64,000 nt of DNA from Saprospiraceae bacterium. GTDB taxonomy: Bacteria > Bacteroidota > Bacteroidia > Chitinophagales > Saprospiraceae. Shown one piece after another: positions 1 through 8,325 of this stretch. The position numbers and the translations under genes are program-made. Location of the stretch: NCBI GenBank assembly GCA_027080725.1, contig JALWRC010000025.1, forward strand, positions 20,479 to 84,478, in the 5' to 3' direction. The notes beneath the pieces were generated by a model that was not told the origin of the DNA, made no database searches, and saw only the letters and a program-made list of their open reading frames with translations. Each line of letters opens with the position of its first letter. The stretch's first letter is position 1.

Positions 1-58
1 CGACAATCGCCGTAAAAGGGAAATGGGTGGTGTCATACATAAATCTACATTTACATTA

Positions 59-2161
59 CTACGCTTCTTCTACAGCTGCTTCCTCAGGGCCAACCGCTTC
101 TCCTACGAGATCAATAATATCCATTACCTCGATTTTACCCTCATTACCGCTGGTCTTCACGGCATCTGTAAACATGGCATAATCCTTAGGACAAGAGACG
201 ACAAATACGTCCACACCATCTAGCGAAAGCGCTTCCTTAATCCTGTTTTCACTCGGCCGCTCCGTCATATGACTGTCATCCATCCAAATCCTTCCTCCCC
301 CGGCTCCGCAACAGAAGGAATTACTTCGATTGCGAGGCATTTCCACCAAATCACAACCCAATGCATTGACAATATCTCTTGGATTTTCTGTTTCTCCGTT
401 GTACCTGCCGAGGTAGCACGGATCATGATAGGTCACCCGCTTATTGAGTTTATTGGAGATCGGTATCTTTCCATCCTTAATGAGATTGGCAATCAACTCG
501 GTATAGTGCAGGATCGTGTAGTTTCCACCAAAATCCGGATACTCATTGCGAATGGTATTGAGTGAATGGGGATCTGTGGTGAAGATGGTCTTAAATTTAG
601 CATCGTTTAAGGTCTCGATATTCTCCTCCGCCAACATTTCATACAAGCCCTCCTCGCCTACGCGGCGGACATCATTTCCGGAGTTCTTTTCGGCCTCGTA
701 CAGAATACCGAAATCCACTCCTGCACGGTGTAAAATCGTAGCCACCTTGCGTGAAATCTCCTGTCCTCTCGCATCAAAAGACGCGTAATCCCCGACAAAC
801 CAAAGGTATTCGACTTCTTGCTTTCGGGCGTCTTTAATTTTAAAATCGAGCCCTTTTGTCCAACGGGCCCGCATCCGGTCGGACTTGCCAAAGGAATTGC
901 CGTAATCACCGAGATTCTGTAAAGTATCCTGCAGCATATCTTCCATATCGCCTTCTTCCACCAGTGCGCGCCGGAGATTGACGATGGTGTTTAGATGGTC
1001 GATGCCTACGGGACAAGCTTCTACGCAAGCCATACATGTCGTACAGGACCACAATCGATCTTGGGAGATAATACCTCCAGCCAGTGCGGGTTCTTTGCCC
1101 TTGCCATTCTGTTTGCCTGAGAAGGTCTGTTGGAATAATTCCGGAGTACCCATCTTTTCATCCGCATAAGTTCGTAGGTCGAGTATGATGTCACGTGGAG
1201 ACAAAGCCGTACCCGCCGTGCGGGCAGGACAAGCCACATGGCACCTTCCGCATTTGGTACAGGCATCAAAGTCCATTAATTCGCTCCAGGTAAAATCTTC
1301 AAGCTTGATATACCCCATACTCTCCTTCATCTTCTCTTCTGTAACGCCGGGAAGACGGCGGGCGGACATCGGATCAGAGAACATCAGATTGAGGAAGTCC
1401 ACCAGCATATGCATGGCTTTGGAAAATGGAATGAGTGCGATAAAGGCCATCACTGCGACGGCATGCACCCAATAAGTCCCTTTGAAGGCTGCATCGGAGG
1501 TGAAACCAATACCTCTAAACCAATGCCCCAATCTCCATCCCACCGGAGACCAAACCTCAAAGGACGGCATATCCACTGCTATCCTCAAGCCCTCAATCAT
1601 AAATCCCGTAATGCCAATCGCTAACAAAATCCAGGCAAATATCTTATCATCAACGGTATAGCCCTTTCTATCGTACTCCCCTTTCTTGAGGTCAACACGG
1701 GCATAATCCAATTGGGGGGGCTTCTTCGCCCGACGAAATATCATCATCAAAAGGCCCACAATGAAGGCCACGCCAAAGACATCCATAGCCAAAGAAAACC
1801 ACTTGTAGAAAGTCCCCTTTAAGATGGATATACCAAATACCGCCTCGAGAAAATCGTGATCTATAGCGATGATGGTCGTCCCTATCAGCAGCACGATAAA
1901 TCCCCAAAAAATCAAGAAATGCCCCCACCCTGCCACGGCATCGCGCTTGCTAATGGTCTCGTGGGTAGCCATTTTTTTAAGCGCCGACGAAAATCGCCCG
2001 GCGAGGTTATTAAACCGGCCGGAGTCCCTTCCCCTTCTGTACTTCTTGTATCTACGATAAAAACCATAGAGGAAAATACCGATAGCCGAAAAAGCGACGA
2101 TATAAAAGGTCAGTTCCATCCACTTGGGAAAATGCCTGAATATTTCGCGAGTTACTTCCAT
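59..2161 (-). CDS. emo: ETF:menaquinone oxidoreductase, membrane Fe-S/CCG protein (EMO, DUF224 type)
   Basis: A 700-residue membrane protein predicted to pass electrons from EtfAB to menaquinone. About five hydrophobic segments lie in the first 250 residues (near 16-36, 80-100, 122-142, 174-192 and 230-247). Two [4Fe-4S] ferredoxin motifs follow (Cys301/304/307/311 and 373/376/379/383), then two CCG-type HdrD domains with HDPCYLGRYNG and FCCGAGGGR. This is the architecture of DUF224 oxidoreductases that pair with EtfAB, and in type II sHdr clusters emo follows etfAB as it does here. It is the last gene of the long minus-strand operon; its stop is 58 bases from the window edge, so later genes cannot be excluded. 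The function is inferred from architecture and position. Confidence 0.85.
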   Translation of the reverse strand: MEVTREIFRHFPKWMELTFYIVAFSAIGIFLYGFYRRYKKYRRGRDSGRFNNLAGRFSSALKKMATHETISKRDAVAGWGHFLIFWGFIVLLIGTTIIAIDHDFLEAVFGISILKGTFYKWFSLAMDVFGVAFIVGLLMMIFRRAKKPPQLDYARVDLKKGEYDRKGYTVDDKIFAWILLAIGITGFMIEGLRIAVDMPSFEVWSPVGWRLGHWFRGIGFTSDAAFKGTYWVHAVAVMAFIALIPFSKAMHMLVDFLNLMFSDPMSARRLPGVTEEKMKESMGYIKLEDFTWSELMDFDACTKCGRCHVACPARTAGTALSPRDIILDLRTYADEKMGTPELFQQTFSGKQNGKGKEPALAGGIISQDRLWSCTTCMACVEACPVGIDHLNTIVNLRRALVEEGDMEDMLQDTLQNLGDYGNSFGKSDRMRARWTKGLDFKIKDARKQEVEYLWFVGDYASFDARGQEISRKVATILHRAGVDFGILYEAEKNSGNDVRRVGEEGLYEMLAEENIETLNDAKFKTIFTTDPHSLNTIRNEYPDFGGNYTILHYTELIANLIKDGKIPISNKLNKRVTYHDPCYLGRYNGETENPRDIVNALGCDLVEMPRNRSNSFCCGAGGGRIWMDDSHMTERPSENRIKEALSLDGVDVFVVSCPKDYAMFTDAVKTSGNEGKIEVMDIIDLVGEAVGPEEAAVEEA

Positions 2162-2254
2162 AATTTCTAGTTTTAATCCGTAAAAAGCAAAGTATAGAGG
2201 GTAGCCTCCTCATTACCACCCGGAAAGCAGTAAGTGGACGCCCCTCCGGTAGTC

Positions 2255-3178
2255 TTAGAGTTTTTCGGTAATAGCCGGGACGACATCAAAGAGGTCCTCG
2301 GTCGTACCATAATCCGCATAGTCGAAGATGGGCGCATTTTCATCCGTATTGATGGCGATAATGGTATCTGCATCTCTCATTCCTTCGATATGCTCAGGCG
2401 CACCGCTGATACCGATGGCCAGATATACTTTTGGCTTGACTTTAAGACCGGATTTTCCAACCTGTCGACTCTTGGGTAGCCATTTGTTATCCACAATAGG
2501 ACGGGAGCAAGACACGGCCGCATTCAATTTTTGCGCCAACTCTTCTACGATTTCAAGATTATCTTCGTTTTGGATACCGCGCCCTACACTGACCAGCACA
2601 TCTTGCTGCGTGATATCGACATCTCCTCCTTCTGGGGCGATGAGCTGCTTAAATCGCACCTTCAGGTCCGAGGTGACACAAGCTGTCGCCGCTTCGGTAG
2701 CCGGACTTCCATCTACTCTACCGTCATCCCCGGGAAAAGCGCCCGCCATAACTGAGGCGATATATCCTCCCGAGACTGCAGACTGTACACTCATCTTGCC
2801 GCCGTAAAGCGAGCTGGTTACCGTGCCGTCAGCAATATCAGTCACATAAGCCACTAAAGGGATACCAAGGGACGCACTTAGACCCGGTCCTATTTCCATG
2901 CCCATGGAGGTGTTGCCTACCAAGATGATATCTCCCGTATTGCCGGAGAGAATCGAAGAAGCCGTCTTGCAGGCTGCTTCAGGATTAAAATTGGCAAATG
3001 CGGGGTCATCACATACGATTACCTTATCCGCTGCTCCGAGTTGTGCTACCATATCACCGGTGCCACTGCCGAGTAAAACAGCCGTCACTCCATTGCCCAT
3101 GGCCCTGGCCTTACCCAACATTTCGAAGCTGATATCTTCTATTTTTCCATTATTGTGCTCTATGATTACATATGTCAT
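2255..3178 (-). CDS. etfA: Electron transfer flavoprotein subunit alpha
   Basis: A 307-residue EtfA of normal length. The C-terminal FAD-binding domain shows the family signature SGAPEHIEGM followed by AINTDENAPIFDYADYG. It forms the FAD-carrying heterodimer with EtfB encoded just upstream; the spacing of 36 bases from the etfB stop indicates co-transcription. In this operon the dimer would take electrons from the sHdr/LbpA reaction and hand them to EMO. Such a role is established for etfAB linked to shdr by genomic context rather than for this organism. An unrelated fatty-acid oxidation ETF is less likely, because no acyl-CoA dehydrogenase lies nearby. Confidence 0.92.
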   Translation of the reverse strand: MTYVIIEHNNGKIEDISFEMLGKARAMGNGVTAVLLGSGTGDMVAQLGAADKVIVCDDPAFANFNPEAACKTASSILSGNTGDIILVGNTSMGMEIGPGLSASLGIPLVAYVTDIADGTVTSSLYGGKMSVQSAVSGGYIASVMAGAFPGDDGRVDGSPATEAATACVTSDLKVRFKQLIAPEGGDVDITQQDVLVSVGRGIQNEDNLEIVEELAQKLNAAVSCSRPIVDNKWLPKSRQVGKSGLKVKPKVYLAIGISGAPEHIEGMRDADTIIAINTDENAPIFDYADYGTTEDLFDVVPAITEKL

Positions 3179-3214
3179 GATTCTTCTATTTTATAGATTG
3201 AAAAATTAAAAAGT

Positions 3215-3979
3215 TTAAACTCCCTTGGATTTGATAATCTCTACGATGCGGGCCGCTACATCATCGGCAGAACCCGAGAGCATTTCAGCACCTTGTCCGG
3301 TTTCCGGCTTAAACATTTTGGTCACTTCAAAGCCGGCACCGGCACCGGCGGCATCTCCGGATATCTCTTCGATGTCCGTGCTTTTCATGGCACGACGTAC
3401 CTTAGCAACAGGGACATAACGGGGGGTCTCTGCTGCGGCCTGAATACCCAGGGTCACTGGTAGCTGTACTTCAAATTCGCCGACCATACCGCCGCCGTAT
3501 TCTTTTTGGACGGTCGCAGTCGAACCGTTGACCTCGATATCGGTAACGACCGTGATGTGGGGCATGCCCAGCTCGTGAGCGAGCAGTACTGCCAACTGTC
3601 CATCCAAATCATCCACCGCCTGCACTCCTGTGAGCACCAGGTCCGGAGACATCCCCGAAATCACTCCTGCCAATGCTTTGGCCGCTGCATGGCTCGATAC
3701 ATATCCTTCGAATTCTCCAGTCACCTTTACGACCCGGTCGGCGCCTTTGGCTGCGGCTGCATAAAGCGCTTTGTCGATATCGAGACCATTGTCAAGTGCT
3801 ACTACAGTTACTTGAGCACCTTGCGCGTCTTTGAGAAGCAAGGCCGCTTCCAATGCATGCTCATCAAATTCGTTGACTTTAAATTTAAGCCACTCACGAT
3901 CCAGATCCGTTCCGGAATCGTTGAGCTCAAGTTCTTCTACCAAATCGGGAACTTGCTTAATTGCTACTACGATATTCAT
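3215..3979 (-). CDS. etfB: Electron transfer flavoprotein subunit beta
   Basis: EtfB of 254 residues, beginning MNIVVAIKQVPD, the standard EtfB N-terminus. An upstream ATG at 4003 would add eight residues with no family match, so 3979 is preferred. The AMP/FAD-binding region and the family motif AVDDLDGQLAVLLAHELGMP are present. The gene starts 28 bases after the upstream radical-SAM gene and precedes etfA. The pair has no FixC/FixX partner here, and the DUF224-type EMO downstream is the likely quinone-side acceptor. Confidence 0.92.
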   Translation of the reverse strand: MNIVVAIKQVPDLVEELELNDSGTDLDREWLKFKVNEFDEHALEAALLLKDAQGAQVTVVALDNGLDIDKALYAAAAKGADRVVKVTGEFEGYVSSHAAAKALAGVISGMSPDLVLTGVQAVDDLDGQLAVLLAHELGMPHITVVTDIEVNGSTATVQKEYGGGMVGEFEVQLPVTLGIQAAAETPRYVPVAKVRRAMKSTDIEEISGDAAGAGAGFEVTKMFKPETGQGAEMLSGSADDVAARIVEIIKSKGV

Positions 3980-4006
3980 AATGGTTAGTTTTAAAATTTT
4001 CAATAA

Positions 4007-5104
4007 TTATTTTATCAATAAATCTTCGAGTTGAAGTTCTTCTCTAATCTGTACGATATCATCGTCTTCCGGCAGGAATGGAAAATCCCTGTAGGAATCC
4101 GTCGGCCTATAGCTGCCATAGGGCCGGGAGCACCCATCCCCATTGTCTGCCGAAGGGCATCCGTCCGTCTTAAATGGCTTGCCCTTATCCAGACCTTCGA
4201 CCGCCTCCCGGATGTCAGCATTGCTCACCTTGAGCCCTGATATGCTGTTATTGTCATCAAAGACGATATCCTCTTTGGCCAAGTTTTTATGCTCTATCAA
4301 GTGTTTGATTAATTGGATTCTTCGCCAGCGGGTGATCGGTGCCCTATCCCAGTCACCCATCCTGGAATCCGGTTCGGGATTAAAGCTAAAGAGGTATGGG
4401 AGAATCTGTCTCTCGTAGAGATGATAAAATATCTCCACGAGGTCTCTATCCGTCTCCCCTAACCCCACGACCGTGTGGATATTGACCTTCCACGGGCCGA
4501 ATATGTCCCTGGAGGCATAAATAATATCCCAATAATTGTCCCAGCTGAGCTTACCATTGGGGACATTGGTACGATGTTGGTAAAACACGGACTCGGATAC
4601 CGCATCGAGGCCGATACCAATCATATCCACCCCGAGGTCCTTATACTCCTGCAATCTCTCCCGATTGAGGACGGGAGGAGCAGCGAGGATAGACAAAGGG
4701 GTATCGACGTATTGGTTAATCAATTTTGTGATGGCGATGGTATCCTTATGCGAGCGGCCATGGGTGACCTGTGAGATACACAAGCGGGTGAGTTTGTCTT
4801 TATACTCCCCCATTCGCTTAGCGAGTTCCTGCATATTGACCAGTGGCCATTCGACACGGATAAAGGATTTTTCTTCGTAATTGCCCGGACGGGTACGGGC
4901 CAGTCCGCAGTATCCACAATCAGAGTAACACCCCTCTTCGTAATTGAGCAGGATGTTGATGCCCCCGAAATCAAATTCGCGCGCAAAACGACCCGAACGC
5001 ATCCTGAGTGCCATTGCACTGGCGGCACTGATACGAACATAATCAGGACTTATCTTGGTCTCTTCCGCTACAGGTGCGTTTAAAACATTTATTGGTATCT
5101 TCAT
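4007..5104 (-). CDS. Radical SAM protein, LipS1/LipS2-type lipoyl synthase subunit (biotin-synthase-like)
   Basis: A 365-residue radical SAM enzyme with CYSDCGYCG (CxxxCxxC) near residue 60, ligating the SAM [4Fe-4S] cluster, inside a BioB-like TIM barrel. Further cysteines near the C-terminus (GCPSADNGDGCSRPYG region) could bind a second, auxiliary cluster that serves as sulfur donor. Two different radical-SAM genes, a lipoate ligase and LbpA in one cluster match the lipS1/lipS2/sLpl/lbpA assembly known from sHdr organisms, where LipS1 and LipS2 together insert the two sulfurs into octanoyl-LbpA. Which of the two this is was not decided. A biotin synthase is unlikely because no other bio genes are present. 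Confidence 0.75.
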   Translation of the reverse strand: MKIPINVLNAPVAEETKISPDYVRISAASAMALRMRSGRFAREFDFGGINILLNYEEGCYSDCGYCGLARTRPGNYEEKSFIRVEWPLVNMQELAKRMGEYKDKLTRLCISQVTHGRSHKDTIAITKLINQYVDTPLSILAAPPVLNRERLQEYKDLGVDMIGIGLDAVSESVFYQHRTNVPNGKLSWDNYWDIIYASRDIFGPWKVNIHTVVGLGETDRDLVEIFYHLYERQILPYLFSFNPEPDSRMGDWDRAPITRWRRIQLIKHLIEHKNLAKEDIVFDDNNSISGLKVSNADIREAVEGLDKGKPFKTDGCPSADNGDGCSRPYGSYRPTDSYRDFPFLPEDDDIVQIREELQLEDLLIK

Positions 5105-5137
5105 AAAATATAAGTAGTTGTATGAATTATTTTTTCT

Positions 5138-5536
5138 CTACGCATAAGCGCGTTTTCCCCTTAGCTGCCACGTAAAATCTCCCGTCCATCGGCCTTTTTT
5201 ATAGTCGATTTCTACATATTTTGGGATTAAAGCCCGCCTCTTTACGACAGAGAAGTCGATCAAGACCGGACTATTTGCCCCCTTCAATTCGTGTATATTG
5301 CAAGACTTGGACTGAACGGGACGAAAGTACATAAATAGCTTATCGTCTATCCTAAATACCTCCCGCCCGGGTCGCCGGTCAAAGGCCACTATACGCTTTT
5401 TGACCAGGCAACTGAAGTAGAGTTCCAGACCAATAAATACCGGAGTCGTTTGCCGCTGAAGCGCCTTCACCGCTCTGTTGGTCAATTGGACGCGGATAGC
5501 TTTATTTTCGAGCTTCGTGTCTATCGTTTTTTTCAT
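5138..5536 (-). CDS. Uncharacterised 132-residue protein of the sHdr/lipoate cluster
   Basis: Family not recognised. It is a basic, soluble protein without signal peptide or membrane segment, containing two Cys (in FSCLVKKR and KSCNIHEL) and a C-terminal stretch rich in aromatic and basic residues. Its ATG overlaps the stop of the upstream lipoate ligase in the ATGA arrangement (5533-5536), so the two are translationally coupled. It lies between the ligase and a LipS-type radical SAM gene, which points to lipoate assembly or LbpA handling. That is context only; no catalytic motif is visible. Confidence 0.7.
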   Translation of the reverse strand: MKKTIDTKLENKAIRVQLTNRAVKALQRQTTPVFIGLELYFSCLVKKRIVAFDRRPGREVFRIDDKLFMYFRPVQSKSCNIHELKGANSPVLIDFSVVKRRALIPKYVEIDYKKGRWTGDFTWQLRGKRAYA

Positions 5537-6669
5537 AAGGCATCCGCTTTTTGTTTGGGGTAATAGCAGGAGCCGTTGTAGTGATACTCCAATGCCACCT
5601 TTGCCTTCCGACCGGCTAACATAATCGCATGCAGGAGGTCCTCCTGTTTTAACAATCTTTGGCTATGCTTATGTCTCTCATAGGCTTGGCGGATTATTTC
5701 TCCTATGTAAGCGGCATCCAGGGGCGACCATTTGAGCTGAGCCTCTATGTCCCTAAGGACAGGTACGGCCTCCATAAAATCTCCGGTGATCAAGACGGAT
5801 TTGATGGTGTCTCCCTTTAGTCCGATGTATGTTCTCAGCAGGCCGGCCGGGGTTTTATACAAGCTCATGCCCGACAGGTCCTCCCGGGGGGAGAATTGAT
5901 ATAGCCAATCCGGATGCTTGTAGCGCGCATCTTCAAGAGCGGCTATTGCCCTTTTCTCAGTTTCGGTAACTTCTTTCTCTACGAAAAAGATACCAAAATA
6001 CCGTCTGAAAGACTCCCGGATAATCTGCTTCACCTGCTCCATACCGTAATGTCCGTTGGCTTCCTTTTTTACTGTGGTCATACGTTGATTGACCGCCCGG
6101 ATTTTTATGCGGTCATCGTATTTTTGGATAGGGATCCGGAGGACTTCCAGCATATCGTTGATATTGAGATCGACGAGCAGGCTAGTATGAAATTGTAGGC
6201 CACCGGCCTTGTCGATATGTACGCCCAAACCAGCGATTTTTTTACCTTCGACTTCGATATCGTTTTTGGATTTGAATCCGGCATGGATTCCCATTTGTGC
6301 GAGAGCGTCAATAACCGGTGTGGCAAAATGCCGGTAGAGGTCGCGTGTATTTTTGTATTCTATCTGAGCGCCGTCGATGGTCAGGCACAAACCCAACTGC
6401 TCCCGGCCCATAATAATCGCTCCACCGCCGGTAAGCCGGCGCCCTACATCATAACCCAATTCACTGCATTTCTGCAGGTCAATTTCGGCCGAAAGGTTTT
6501 GGAATCTGCCACAGAGGGCGCTGTAGTCCGCGTAATTGTACAAACGGAGATTGGCGGGGAAGGGATAATCCTCCTGCGTAACGGCCAGCATAAAATGCTC
6601 ATCGGCTGCCAATCCGTAAGAGCCGGTCACTTCCTTTTCGTCAATATATCTCCAGTACAATTTATCCAT
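5533..6669 (-). CDS. Lipoate:protein ligase, sLpl type (first copy)
   Basis: A 378-residue LplA-family ligase that would attach lipoate or octanoate to the lysine of LbpA. The core motifs are visible: RRLTGGGAIIMG near residue 78 and the lysine loop NDIEVEGKKIAGLG near residue 155. The C-terminal accessory region of about 100 residues is present, so length and layout agree with bacterial LplA-type enzymes. It sits between the two radical SAM genes and is coupled to the following unknown gene by a 4-base overlap. A second, quite different ligase lies at 14752-15801, and each may serve one of the two LbpA proteins. Confidence 0.85.
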   Translation of the reverse strand: MDKLYWRYIDEKEVTGSYGLAADEHFMLAVTQEDYPFPANLRLYNYADYSALCGRFQNLSAEIDLQKCSELGYDVGRRLTGGGAIIMGREQLGLCLTIDGAQIEYKNTRDLYRHFATPVIDALAQMGIHAGFKSKNDIEVEGKKIAGLGVHIDKAGGLQFHTSLLVDLNINDMLEVLRIPIQKYDDRIKIRAVNQRMTTVKKEANGHYGMEQVKQIIRESFRRYFGIFFVEKEVTETEKRAIAALEDARYKHPDWLYQFSPREDLSGMSLYKTPAGLLRTYIGLKGDTIKSVLITGDFMEAVPVLRDIEAQLKWSPLDAAYIGEIIRQAYERHKHSQRLLKQEDLLHAIMLAGRKAKVALEYHYNGSCYYPKQKADAL

Positions 6670-6675
6670 CGGTTG

Positions 6676-7635
6676 TCAATCTATTCCACAAGAGCAAGCA
6701 TTTTCATAAAATGCGGGGCGCAAACCATAAGAAGCGGCATAATCGATAATCCCTTGTGCGGGATAGGCGATGCCATTGAGGCCTGCTTTGATGGCAGCCC
6801 GGTCCACTTGTTTTTTGTACTCGCCTCCCGGTCGGGCACAGCCCACCAATATTTTGGTATCCGGCATTTTCCGCCGGGCGCGAAGGAAGAAGGCTTCGAC
6901 TTCGCTTACCGGTGGAGGCTCTACCCCCCACATCTTGGTATCATGCAAAGGAGTCAATATGACCAGTATTAATGCATGCGTCTTATATTGGCTGATCATC
7001 TCGAGCGCCCTTTCTTCTCCAAGCATTCTTCCATAATGCAATCCAAGGATGATATGGGGTCTTGTACTCAAATTGTATTTGTCGAGTAAGCGAAGGCTTT
7101 CGTCAAAGGACTCTACAGTCGCATCCATGTGATAGACTTCGCGTATCGTCTCATCTGCCCCGATAATATCCAATGCCACACCATCTACTCCGGCATATTG
7201 AAGCCCTTGTGTCATCTCCTCATCTACCAGCCCCGTATGCATAATGATCTTCATCCCCAATTCGTCCTTAATCCGCTTTATCTGCTCGATGTGTTTGAGA
7301 AACGGTACCTGACCGTTTTTCATTGACCCACCACTGATCAACAATGCCTCTGTACCTCGCGATTGAAGGGTCTTTGCCATGTCGAATACCCCCCTTTTGG
7401 GATCGAGCGGTATCATGGGTTCCAATATCTTCTTGTCACAGTGGTCACAGTCCAATGCGCAGGCCTTGCCCGTCAGGCTAATGGGGAGAAAGGCATTGGG
7501 GTTACCGGGCTTGAATTCCGGTATCTCGTAATGCTTGAGCCCCGGAGCAAAAAAATGCACCGTTTTGCCAAAATTGGCCTTCAAGATTTTTATCTCTTCC
7601 GTTTCCGCAATATGTGTTATGGTCGTGCTATCCAT
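6676..7635 (-). CDS. Radical SAM protein, LipS1/LipS2-type lipoyl synthase subunit
   Basis: A radical SAM protein of 319 residues from the chosen start (MDSTTITHIAE). An earlier ATG at 7674 would overlap lbpA by 58 bases and adds a basic, non-conserved stretch; the chosen start still overlaps the lbpA stop by 19 bases. The SAM-cluster motif is GKACALDCDHCDKK (CxxxCxxC) near residue 60. The C-terminus ends in ENACSCGID, additional cysteines that could ligate an auxiliary cluster. Its close linkage to lbpA, lipoate ligase and the other radical SAM gene makes it one half of the LipS1/LipS2 pair. This is a family-level assignment. Confidence 0.73.
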   Translation of the reverse strand: MDSTTITHIAETEEIKILKANFGKTVHFFAPGLKHYEIPEFKPGNPNAFLPISLTGKACALDCDHCDKKILEPMIPLDPKRGVFDMAKTLQSRGTEALLISGGSMKNGQVPFLKHIEQIKRIKDELGMKIIMHTGLVDEEMTQGLQYAGVDGVALDIIGADETIREVYHMDATVESFDESLRLLDKYNLSTRPHIILGLHYGRMLGEERALEMISQYKTHALILVILTPLHDTKMWGVEPPPVSEVEAFFLRARRKMPDTKILVGCARPGGEYKKQVDRAAIKAGLNGIAYPAQGIIDYAASYGLRPAFYENACSCGID

Positions 7636-8066
7636 CCTTTGTCTTCGTATTTTGCTATTTCGGATTCCATCCACTTTTCGATGTTTGCGGCACCGTATAT
7701 CAGATGGTCTTTTTGCTCATTGAATTGGTCGCATTCAATTTCAGCCAGCCAGCCTTCACCATAAGGGTCGGTATTCATCAGGCGCGGATTTTGCACCACT
7801 TTCTCGTTGAAGACGACGATCTTACCGGATATGGGCATGACGAGTTGAGCTACATGCTTCTCGGCTTCTACCGAGCCGAAGGTAGCGCCTTTGGAAAGCG
7901 TACGGTCTGTATTCTCAAAAACAATTGCTACAAAAGAGCCGCTGGTCTCCTGCAACAAGGGATTGAATCCTATACGCACGAAACCCTTGTTATGACGGAG
8001 CCAGAAGAGATTCTCCGGATCATAATACAGGCTCGTGTCAATCATGTAATTTCCTATTTCCTTCAC
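7617..8066 (-). CDS. lbpA: Lipoate-binding protein of the GcvH family (second LbpA-like protein)
   Basis: A GcvH-fold carrier of 149 residues. The lipoyl-lysine motif is GSVEAEKHVAQLVMP with Lys70 as attachment site. Codon 1 is GTG. An internal ATG at 8045 (MIDTSLYYDPE) is preceded by AGGAAA and may be the real start, giving 142 residues. No glycine cleavage P or T protein gene lies nearby, and the gene is embedded between shdrB3 and the lipS/ligase genes, so a role as sulfur-carrying LbpA is favoured over glycine cleavage. Its lysine context is more GcvH-like than that of the other LbpA at 13532-14005. Confidence 0.8.
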   Translation of the reverse strand: MKEIGNYMIDTSLYYDPENLFWLRHNKGFVRIGFNPLLQETSGSFVAIVFENTDRTLSKGATFGSVEAEKHVAQLVMPISGKIVVFNEKVVQNPRLMNTDPYGEGWLAEIECDQFNEQKDHLIYGAANIEKWMESEIAKYEDKGWIARP

Positions 8067-8150
8067 CTTTCTAAGATTTTTTGTTATTCAATTTTCACTT
8101 ACCGGCAGACTGCACGGCTTACCAAGTCCCACCTCCAATAGTTTTTTCCC

Positions 8151-8180
8151 TTTGTGAGACATCTCAATGACTCTCACAAA
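8151..8180. other. 9-bp perfect inverted repeat (hairpin) inside the sHdr operon
   Basis: TTTGTGAGA (8151-8159) and TCTCACAAA (8172-8180) are exact complements around a 12-base loop. No long T run follows on the minus strand, so it is not a convincing intrinsic terminator for the operon. A processing hairpin or a protein-binding site are both possible. Confidence 0.5.
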
Positions 8181-8280
8181 AAATGGTATAGCACAGCGGC
8201 CGGGTGGTCTTTCATCCGCCCCAACTACTTCTCTTGGACGGAACGACAGACAGACCCCGCCGGCCTTGTCCTGCCCTGCG

Positions 8281-8314
8281 GTCCACCATTTCATGCCTCA
8301 GTCCACCATTTCAT
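8281..8314 (-). repeat. Tandem pair of the dispersed 10-mer ATGAAATGGT
   Basis: GTCCACCATTTCAT occurs at 8281-8294 and again at 8301-8314, a 20-base period. On the minus strand this reads ATGAAATGGTGGAC. The core ATGAAATGGT also occurs at 14047, 15195, 21492, 23576, 26370, 37672, 46023, 47593, 55752, 58325 and 62046 (either strand). Confidence 0.9.
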
Positions 8315-8325
8315 GCCAAATCATC

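Larger units (their letters stand above)
8067..8325. other. Largest intergenic gap inside the sHdr operon
   Basis: This 259-base space separates shdrB3 from the lbpA/lip genes, while most other gaps in the operon are below 60 bases. It holds a perfect 9-bp hairpin (8151-8180) and a tandem pair of the dispersed 10-mer (8281-8314). Small open frames are present but have no coding character. No promoter matching TTG-N19-TAnnTTTG was found for lbpA. The hairpin may mark an mRNA processing or partial termination point between the two halves of the operon. Confidence 0.5.

Noticed and set aside
4007..5104. Biotin synthase
   Set aside because: The BioB-like barrel is real, but no other biotin genes are present and the gene sits among lipoate ligase, LbpA and a second radical SAM gene.
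7617..8066. Glycine cleavage H protein
   Set aside because: No P, T or L protein gene is nearby, and the gene is embedded in the sHdr/lipoate cluster. A dual role cannot be excluded.
8088..8294. 68-codon minus-strand frame in the sHdr gap
   Set aside because: It overlaps the hairpin, has no family resemblance and an implausible composition.
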